Positions 58,054 through 64,000 of a stretch of 64,000 nucleotides of DNA are shown here, in pieces. Where the stretch lies: positions 1,433,001 to 1,497,000 of the forward strand of contig CP129466.1 in NCBI GenBank assembly GCA_030583605.1. The letters are read 5' to 3'. Under the pieces are notes generated by a model. The model was not told where the DNA came from. It saw only the letters and a list, made by a program, of their open reading frames with translations, and did not search any database. The position numbers and the translations under genes are program-made. How positions within the stretch are numbered: the stretch's first letter is position 1; the number at the start of each line of letters is the position of its first letter. Source of the DNA: Gammaproteobacteria bacterium. Lineage in GTDB: Bacteria > Pseudomonadota > Gammaproteobacteria > Steroidobacterales > GCA-2729495.

Positions 58054-59310
58054 CGCAACCAGAAGAGCCGGATCAGCCTCGTCGCACATAAGCGCGAGGT
58101 CTCGGGGTCCGCGATCCACAAGTACATCCCTGAGTTCGAGGATGAGTTCTTCGAGAAGGATCAAAGCGGGGAATTCGACCGCGAGCGCAACTACATCATC
58201 AAAGCCTATGTGTTCAGTCCCTACCTAGACCGGAACGTGTCTCTAGAGCGCGGCGGGTTCGAATTCCAGGTGGACAGCGACCTTCTTCTCGGGATCGGGC
58301 AAACCCAGATCGAACATGACGCAGCTGGGATCGCACGTGAGGCGATGGGCGCGGATATCACATTCCGGCAGGAGCGAAAGAAGGAGCGCGTCCAGACCTA
58401 CGTGGACGAGGAAGCGCCGTGGCACAAATCGTTCCTGGAAAGCATCGACCTCAGCACCATGCCTTACAACCCCTCCAACGAGGAGATCGAGATACGGCTC
58501 CAGAAGGAGAAGTTCGCGCAGGAAGTGGCGATCCGACAGGACGTGGCGAAATTGATGAGTGAGACCAGTTTCGCGACGGTCAAGGACAGTGTGACTGAGA
58601 TCGTCAACAAGGTCTCCGGCAACAGCAAGAACGACCTGATCCACTACATCGCCCTGCGCCGGACGATCCTCGACATCTTCGGCAAGAGTCTCGAAGTGGA
58701 TGAGTCCGGAGCCTATTCCGCAGAAGGTGTCGTTCACGACATCATCTTTCCGCGCAAGGGCGACTCAGATGCTACGTCGTTCCACGATCACAATCTCTGG
58801 ATCGTGGACGAGCGCCTGAACTTCACGACATGGGTCTCCTCCGATGTTCCGCTCGACGGCAAGAACACGGACCGTCCAGACCTTCTGGTCTATAACAAGC
58901 GCGTACTCTTTCGCGGGGACAACGAGGCGAGCAACCCAATCACGATCTTCGAATTTAAGAAGCCGCAGCGCGACGACTTCGTGAACCCGTCCTCGCGCGA
59001 AGACCCGGTTCAGCAGATCGTGCGCTATGTGAACGACATCCGCGACGGGAAGTACAAAACGCCGGAGGGCCGCAAGATGCTGGTCGCCGATAACACGCCG
59101 TTTTATGGCTACGTCGTGTGCGACCTCACGCCAAAGGTCGAAACCTGGCTAGAGCGCGAGAAGAACTTCACGCCCATGCCAGACCGGCTGGGCTGGTTTC
59201 AGTGGATGGGTAATATCAACCTCTACTGCGAGGTCATAAGCTGGGACAAGGTGCTGAAGGACGCGAAGATGCGCAATCAAATATTCTTCCAGAAGCTCGG
59301 TATCTTGTAG
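58054..59310 (+). pseudogene. 3' part of GHKL ATPase-nuclease gene interrupted by IS3
   Basis: Downstream of the IS the frame resumes with CGC AAC CAG, so SPR joins NQKSRISLVAHKRE if the element and one CGC are removed. The region contains a C-terminal PD-(D/E)xK nuclease: DRPDLLVYNKRVLF and then PITIFEFKKPQRDDF, plus a helix with VQQIVRYVNDIRDGK. The restored gene (251 plus 417 codons) would be a GHKL ATPase-nuclease fusion. A hybrid ORF from 58012 could express this part but would lack the ATPase. Confidence 0.85.
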
Positions 59311-59608
59311 CCTACCGGCTGGTCCGGGCCCTTCGGCCCATCTTCGGCCTTCAGGAGTGGAGCAGGTCGTCTCATGTACGAAGTCAGTAAGCTGTCGAGC
59401 TTCATGGCGAGTATCGCGACGCAGATCCGGGCAGCTATTCAAGTCGGCGTCCCTTTCGAAGACGACGTGAAGGCACGTCGCTCGGAAGAGTGCGTCAATA
59501 CGCTCGACCCGTCGGCAACGGAATGCGACGAAGCCCCCGGCCGCATGACGCGAAACGGTCTCGGCAGCCTCGAGATCGGCGCTGGCAATACGCGAGTCGA
59601 CGAGTAGC
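59311..59608. other. Gap between interrupted nuclease gene and traG
   Basis: GGGCC-CTTC-GGCCC at 59326-59339 is a small hairpin after the nuclease stop, without a T-run. A 77-codon frame at 59374-59607 (MYEVSKLSSF...) has a weak upstream GGAG but no recognised family, and its status is open. This is the boundary between the defence island and the transfer genes, which are on the opposite strand. Confidence 0.35.
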
Positions 59609-62554
59609 TCACCGTTCGCCGGTTGCGCGCCCTCGATCCTTTCTCGGGCGGTCGACGTCTTCGGCGGTTCCGGGTTTCGGGGGTGGCGCGGCCGGTTCTG
59701 GCCTGGGACCTGCGACCGGAACGCCGTCTTTGTCGAAGTGCCATTCGCCGATCGGCGCAACCGTTGGCGCAGTGCCGAGGTTTGGCTCGCTCGCGTTCGC
59801 GCCCACCGTATCCCAGACCGCTCGGTTCCCGCCGTGGTTCGGACTGATCTTGCCGATGCGCACCGACGCCTTGTAGTTCTCGCTGAGAGTTCCGGCGTCC
59901 TGCGAGACTTGCGTGCGACCCTTATCGATCTTGGCCTTCGTCTCGGCTTCGCTGGCGCTGAGGCGACCGGCCAGGTAGTTGCCCACCACTTGGTCGGGTA
60001 CGGCGCGCTGCCGAGTCTGGCGGGCGCGGATCTCGGATTCATTTGCCGAGGTCTGCTGGCCGAGCGCAGTGCCGTCCACCGCGCGCCGGTTGGCGTCGTA
60101 CTGCTCCCTCAGTGTTGAAACGGGCCAGCCCATGGTTTCCGGTAGCGGCCGCGACGGACCGAGCGGACTATCGCTGGGGACGTAGCCCGTTACCGAGCTT
60201 CCGCCGCGGGCGTAGGAGTAGGCGATCTCCGTCACTGCACGCTGCAGCTTGATCGGGTCTTCCTCGCGCAGGAGCCCGCGCTCGGCGAGACGCCGCGCCG
60301 CGTAGTTGGTGAAGTCGGTCTGCGTTCCGCTGCTCCACTCGCGCATGAACTGCGCGGTGCGGGCAAGTTCGCGCGCTCGACCATAGGCGTTGTCGCTGGA
60401 AGTCTGCCTTTCGCTGGCTTCACGGAACGACGAGTCGTAGCCGGCGGTGGATGTCGTGCGGTTGCCGCGCGCCCACTGATAGGCCTCCGAGGAGCGGAAA
60501 TCCTTCATCAGGGCGCTCGCTTCCGTGAGCTGCGCGCTTTCGGCCGCCTTGCGGGCGAAGTCGTAGGCGCTTTGCAGGGTCTGCTGGTCGACCTGCCGAC
60601 CTTCCGCTCTTGCCTGGGCGCCGATCTGCGTGAGCGGGATACTGGCGCCAACGGACGCAGATGCAGCGACAGCCTTGCCCACCGTCGAGTCGTCGCTCAG
60701 TCCCAGGCGGCGGTTGACGTCGCGGGCCACCGAACTCAGGGTCTGGAACTGCGTGCTGGTCGAGCCGCCGTCCGAGGTGGCCGTGGCCCCCGATCTCTGC
60801 TGCGACCGCTCGTAGCCTTCCTGGATGGCGAGCGCCCGGCTCAGCGCGGTCGCCTGGCTGCGCTGCATGGCCTCGCGCTCGGTGCGCGCCAGCGTCTCGG
60901 CTTCGCGCGCGCTTTCGCCCAGCGCGTTGGCCTGACGCTCCGTGAAGGTGAACGTGCTGGCCAGCCGGCTCAGGTTGGCCTGGTAGCGGAAGACGCCGGC
61001 GTCGGGGCCGATGCCTTGGATGGTGGTGCCGTGCGCATCGCTGGTCGTCGACATGAAGGGCGACGTTCGGGTCGGGGCGAGCTGGTGCTGGTCCATCGAC
61101 ACGGCGTTCTGGGTGATGCTGCCCTTGGACGTGGCCGACGCCTCGCTGGCCGCGGCCGACTGGATCGCGCCGACGCCGGTGACCGCCTGGAACGCCACTT
61201 CGCCGCCCTTGATGATGGCGGTGGCGATGATGGGGATCGAGATCACCATGTAGCCGGCGATGGCCTGGTCGGAGACGGCGCCGCTGTAGATGCTGGCCGC
61301 GGTCTCCAGCGCCAGGCCCTGGGCGACCGTACCCATCTTGGCCGCGGCTTCGAGATTGCGCGCGCTGGCCAGCGTGGCCACGTAGTTGAGGATGGCGTAG
61401 AGCGGGGGCCAGAGCTGGATCCACACCAGGCTCATTGCGAAGCTCTTGATCGCCATCGCGAGCCCGCGGCCCTGCGCTAGCAAGAACAGCAGGAACACGA
61501 ACGGGAACACGGCGTAGATGACGGCCTCGATCACGTTTCTCACCAGCGGCAGCGCCTGCTCGGCGATCTTGCCCATGGTGAGGAACGCGGAGTTCACCGA
61601 TGCGGTGGCGTTGGCGCGCGCGGTGGCGATCATCAGCGCGGCCGGGTCGTTGAGCTTCTGGCCGGCGAGGCTGCGGCTGTCCTGCACCAGGTTGATCATG
61701 ATGTTCTGGCGCAGCAGATCCGCGGCGCCCTGGGCCGCGGTGGCGATCTTCGTCTTGTAGTAGGCCTGCTCGATCTGCGCGTCGATGGCCGTGTGGGCGG
61801 CGGCCGGCTCCAGCGTAGGGTTCAGCTGGAAGGCGAGGATCGATCTGGCGTGCGCCACTTCGGCCGGCAGGCGCGCGGCGAGGTAGGTGTAGGCGTTCGG
61901 GCAGGTGTCGACCTGCACCGGGTTGCCGTAGGTGGTGAAGCGCGCCGGGTTGGGCGTGGCCATCAGCGACCAGATGTCGGTGCTGCGCGCGAAGGCGGCG
62001 GGGTCGATCGTGCCGTCCTGCAGGTCGTAGACGGTGCAGTTGTGGACGAAGGCGATGAGATCGGTGCGCAGTTGCGGGTCGGCCACGTTCGCCGCGCGGG
62101 AGGCCTGGATCAGGCGGTTGCCGAACATGACGCCGTTCTTCTGGTACGCGAGCTCGCCGGGGAGTTGGGCGTTGGTGGCCGGGATGACCTGGAACGCGGT
62201 CTCAAAGAACCGCGTCATCACGTCGCCCACCTTGCTGGTGGCGTGCCCGAAGAAGGCCACGCCGATCGGCACGTTGCCCACGGCCACTGGCGGCTGGCTG
62301 CCGAGCTTGTCGACGATCACCACGGTCGACTTGGGAAGGAAGAGCGCGTAGTAGACGAGCAGGAAGCCCATCAGCCAGCCCCAGCCGTGGAACTTGCCCG
62401 GCGTGAAGAGCCCGGCGAACGCCGCCACCAGCACGCCGGTGATGGCAATCGCCTTGATGAGGCCGAAGTAGTCGGCCCCGCCCATGATGGCGGCGATGGC
62501 GTTGAAGACCCCCGTCAGGGTGTCGACGTTGCCATAGGCGTAGATCTCGAACAT
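59609..62554 (-). CDS. traG: Conjugal transfer protein TraG (F-type)
   Basis: TraG is an inner-membrane protein for mating-pair formation and stabilisation in F-type systems. The N-terminal third holds several membrane segments (IAITGVLVAAFAGLFTPGKF, AVIYAVFPFVFLLFLLAQG, GYMVISIPIIATAIIKGG), followed by a long periplasmic/cytoplasmic hydrophilic part rich in Ser, Ala and Gln. Length (981 residues) is normal. ATG 62554 (MFEIYAYGN) is preferred over GTG 62581 at the traH stop. Confidence 0.88.
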   Translation of the reverse strand: MFEIYAYGNVDTLTGVFNAIAAIMGGADYFGLIKAIAITGVLVAAFAGLFTPGKFHGWGWLMGFLLVYYALFLPKSTVVIVDKLGSQPPVAVGNVPIGVAFFGHATSKVGDVMTRFFETAFQVIPATNAQLPGELAYQKNGVMFGNRLIQASRAANVADPQLRTDLIAFVHNCTVYDLQDGTIDPAAFARSTDIWSLMATPNPARFTTYGNPVQVDTCPNAYTYLAARLPAEVAHARSILAFQLNPTLEPAAAHTAIDAQIEQAYYKTKIATAAQGAADLLRQNIMINLVQDSRSLAGQKLNDPAALMIATARANATASVNSAFLTMGKIAEQALPLVRNVIEAVIYAVFPFVFLLFLLAQGRGLAMAIKSFAMSLVWIQLWPPLYAILNYVATLASARNLEAAAKMGTVAQGLALETAASIYSGAVSDQAIAGYMVISIPIIATAIIKGGEVAFQAVTGVGAIQSAAASEASATSKGSITQNAVSMDQHQLAPTRTSPFMSTTSDAHGTTIQGIGPDAGVFRYQANLSRLASTFTFTERQANALGESAREAETLARTEREAMQRSQATALSRALAIQEGYERSQQRSGATATSDGGSTSTQFQTLSSVARDVNRRLGLSDDSTVGKAVAASASVGASIPLTQIGAQARAEGRQVDQQTLQSAYDFARKAAESAQLTEASALMKDFRSSEAYQWARGNRTTSTAGYDSSFREASERQTSSDNAYGRARELARTAQFMREWSSGTQTDFTNYAARRLAERGLLREEDPIKLQRAVTEIAYSYARGGSSVTGYVPSDSPLGPSRPLPETMGWPVSTLREQYDANRRAVDGTALGQQTSANESEIRARQTRQRAVPDQVVGNYLAGRLSASEAETKAKIDKGRTQVSQDAGTLSENYKASVRIGKISPNHGGNRAVWDTVGANASEPNLGTAPTVAPIGEWHFDKDGVPVAGPRPEPAAPPPKPGTAEDVDRPRKDRGRATGER

Positions 62555-62581
62555 GCGGGCGCGAGCGGCGCGTGCCCGCAC

Positions 62582-64000
62582 TCAGGAGCCGCGGGCGCCG
62601 CTGCTGGCGCTGAAGTCGAGCATCGACTTCACGGACGACGGCATCGTGCTCCAGAGCTGGCGCTCCAGCGTCTGCAGGTCCTGCGTCATCGAGGAGACCG
62701 AGCGCACCTTGGCGTAGGCGGCCTGCTTCTCCGCGAGGATCTGCCGCTGGGCCTCCTGGGCGTTCTGCCGGATCGTGTCGACGTATTGCTGCTCGACGCC
62801 GTTGCGCTTGAGCGACTGCGACAGCGCGCTCAGGGCCTGGCGGATGGCTCGGTTGAGGAAGGTCTCGGCGTAGTCGAGCGCGATCACGTCCTTGTAGGTC
62901 TCGATCAGCGTCTCGGCGGTGCTCGATCCCGGCACGGCGTTGGCCACCGAGAGCATCTTGTAGACGGGCTCCGTGGTGTTGTTGACGAAGCCGATGTCGG
63001 CGGGCGACTGCGGGCTGCGCGTGGCGATGTTCTCCGACATGCGGTGCAGCCGATCGGCCACGAGGCGGGTGAAGGGCTTGGCCGAGACGGTGGCGCGCCC
63101 CGGGTTCATGCACTCGACGGGCTCGTCGCAGACGTAGACCTCGATGTCGACGTTGCCGTCGGTGGCGGACGGACCGCGGCCGAGCAGCAGGTCGCGCAGG
63201 CCGACGACGGTCGGCTCGGCGTAGCGCGGCGTGGCGCCGCTGCCGTCGTCTGCCGGCGGGGTGAGGATCACGGTGCCGATCACGCTCATGATCAGCTCCT
63301 TCTCCTGCTGGCTGATGCCGCCGCCCACCTGGTTGAGCGCGAGCCAGGTGACGTTGCCCTTCACGAAGGTGACGTTGCGCACGTTGGGGTCGGCGCTGTT
63401 GGCTGCGGCCTTCACGACGGCGGGTGCGTTGCTCGCGCAGGTGAACCTGGCCTCGGCGCGGTCGGAGACGCTGCCGAGGTACTGGGAGATGTTGGCGCAG
63501 CCGCTCATCATCGAGTTGTCGTACTCGCCGACGACGCCGTTCACCAGCGCCTGCGCGGCTTCGCAGGAGTTGATGTTCATGGCGTTGATCTTGTTGATCT
63601 GGTCCTGCAGCTCGGTGAGCAGCTTGTCGATGTCGGGCGAGATCGACTGCAGCGCGAGCTTGAAGGCGTAGCCAACGGCGTTGGCGCCGATGTTCTGCAA
63701 CAGGGCGATGAACTGCTGCTTGTTGATGAACGAGAACGCGCCGCCGTAGATGTCGATGCCGCCGCACCCGGCGCGCAGGCTGGGCAGCTGGATGCTGGCC
63801 AGCGGGTAGTTGCGGCCCGGGGCGCGCATCATCAGGCTGCCACCGGTGTAGAGGTTCATCGCCTGGCCGCGGAACGCGCCCGGCGTGGTCACGTTGCCGA
63901 GCGCGCCGAGGTCGTTGAACATCGCCTGCATCTCCGCGTTGAGATCCGCCGGGTGGCTCGCGAACGGCGCGGCGGCCAACGTCACGGCGAGCAGGCTGGC
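62582..64000 (-). CDS. traH: Conjugal transfer pilus assembly protein TraH, 5' end outside window
   Basis: F-type TraH is a periplasmic protein for pilus assembly. The match is clear: GGSLMMRAPGRNYPLASIQL, LRAGCGGIDIYGGAFSFINK and NIGANAVGYAFKLALQSISP, along with a Cys pair in EVYVCDEPVECMN. The frame is open through the right edge, where ASLLAVTLAAAPFA looks like the end of a signal peptide, so the true start is just outside. The gene ends 27 bases before the ATG of traG. Confidence 0.93.
   Translation of the reverse strand, partial: ASLLAVTLAAAPFASHPADLNAEMQAMFNDLGALGNVTTPGAFRGQAMNLYTGGSLMMRAPGRNYPLASIQLPSLRAGCGGIDIYGGAFSFINKQQFIALLQNIGANAVGYAFKLALQSISPDIDKLLTELQDQINKINAMNINSCEAAQALVNGVVGEYDNSMMSGCANISQYLGSVSDRAEARFTCASNAPAVVKAAANSADPNVRNVTFVKGNVTWLALNQVGGGISQQEKELIMSVIGTVILTPPADDGSGATPRYAEPTVVGLRDLLLGRGPSATDGNVDIEVYVCDEPVECMNPGRATVSAKPFTRLVADRLHRMSENIATRSPQSPADIGFVNNTTEPVYKMLSVANAVPGSSTAETLIETYKDVIALDYAETFLNRAIRQALSALSQSLKRNGVEQQYVDTIRQNAQEAQRQILAEKQAAYAKVRSVSSMTQDLQTLERQLWSTMPSSVKSMLDFSASSGARGS

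Noticed and set aside
59374..59607. 77-codon frame before the traG end
   Set aside because: Only a weak ribosome site and no recognised family; it is noted in the gap entry but not called a gene.
59149..60042. 297-codon antisense frame across the nuclease gene end and traG end
   Set aside because: Arg/Ala-rich, spans two genes in other frames and shows no motif.

Overview
The window joins two parts of a GC-rich gammaproteobacterial genome. Positions 1 to about 23270 are conserved chromosomal core. From about 23271 to the right edge is an integrated mobile element that is not complete in the window. The core gene order (queA-tgt-yajC-secD-secF; rlmN-pilW-rodZ-hisS-yfgM-bamB-der; guaB-guaA) is typically gammaproteobacterial. 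The MetX-type acyltransferase and the very compact Fe-S genes suggest a Xanthomonadales/Nevskiales-like lineage, but I cannot name a genus.

Core (1-23270). Two tandem thioredoxin-fold ferredoxin-like genes (the first cut by the left edge) are followed by a tRNA-Leu(CAA) on the minus strand. Next come queuosine tRNA modification (queA, tgt), the Sec accessory genes yajC-secD-secF, suhB (minus), trmJ with a cysteine desulfurase and a degenerate IscU-like protein, and ndk. Then follow rlmN, pilW, a short RodZ-like protein, hisS, yfgM, bamB and der. A MetX-family acyltransferase converges on xseA with an antisense overlap, and guaB and guaA close the core.

Mobile element (23271 to beyond 64000). 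A DUF4102-type tyrosine integrase sits just after guaA, a known integration site for such elements. Between guaA and the integrase are two families of short repeats that look like integrase or regulator binding sites. The first cargo is a Gabija-like pair, an OLD-family nuclease and a UvrD-like helicase. A maintenance/replication block follows: AlpA-like regulator, sigma-like factor, ParA, ParB, DUF2857, three copies of a winged-helix domain spread over two genes, a TIGR03761-type protein, a DUF3577 protein, RadC and DUF932. Several of these genes have structured leaders. A second recombinase (minus) is followed by a highly structured non-coding stretch that could be an origin.

A large defence-type island (40711-59310) comes next. 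It holds two minus-strand genes (a PD-(D/E)xK-like protein and an HhH protein), divergent from a WYL regulator. The WYL gene heads an apparent operon of a DUF499 ATPase, DUF3780, a DUF1156 DNA methyltransferase, an uncharacterised protein and a PLD-SNF2 helicase. After the remnant of a DUF262 gene comes a translationally coupled pair: a zinc-hook ABC ATPase with an RloC/PrrC-like C terminus, and a GHKL ATPase fused to a PD-(D/E)xK nuclease. The second gene of this pair is cleanly interrupted by a 1224-bp IS3-family element with a 3-bp target duplication; removing the element restores one 668-codon frame. The right edge holds traG and the start of traH (minus), which are F-type conjugation genes. 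The element is therefore probably an integrative conjugative element combining an SPI-7/ICEclc-style replication module with F-type transfer genes and defence cargo.

All assignments are by reading motifs and recalled family resemblance; no search was run.
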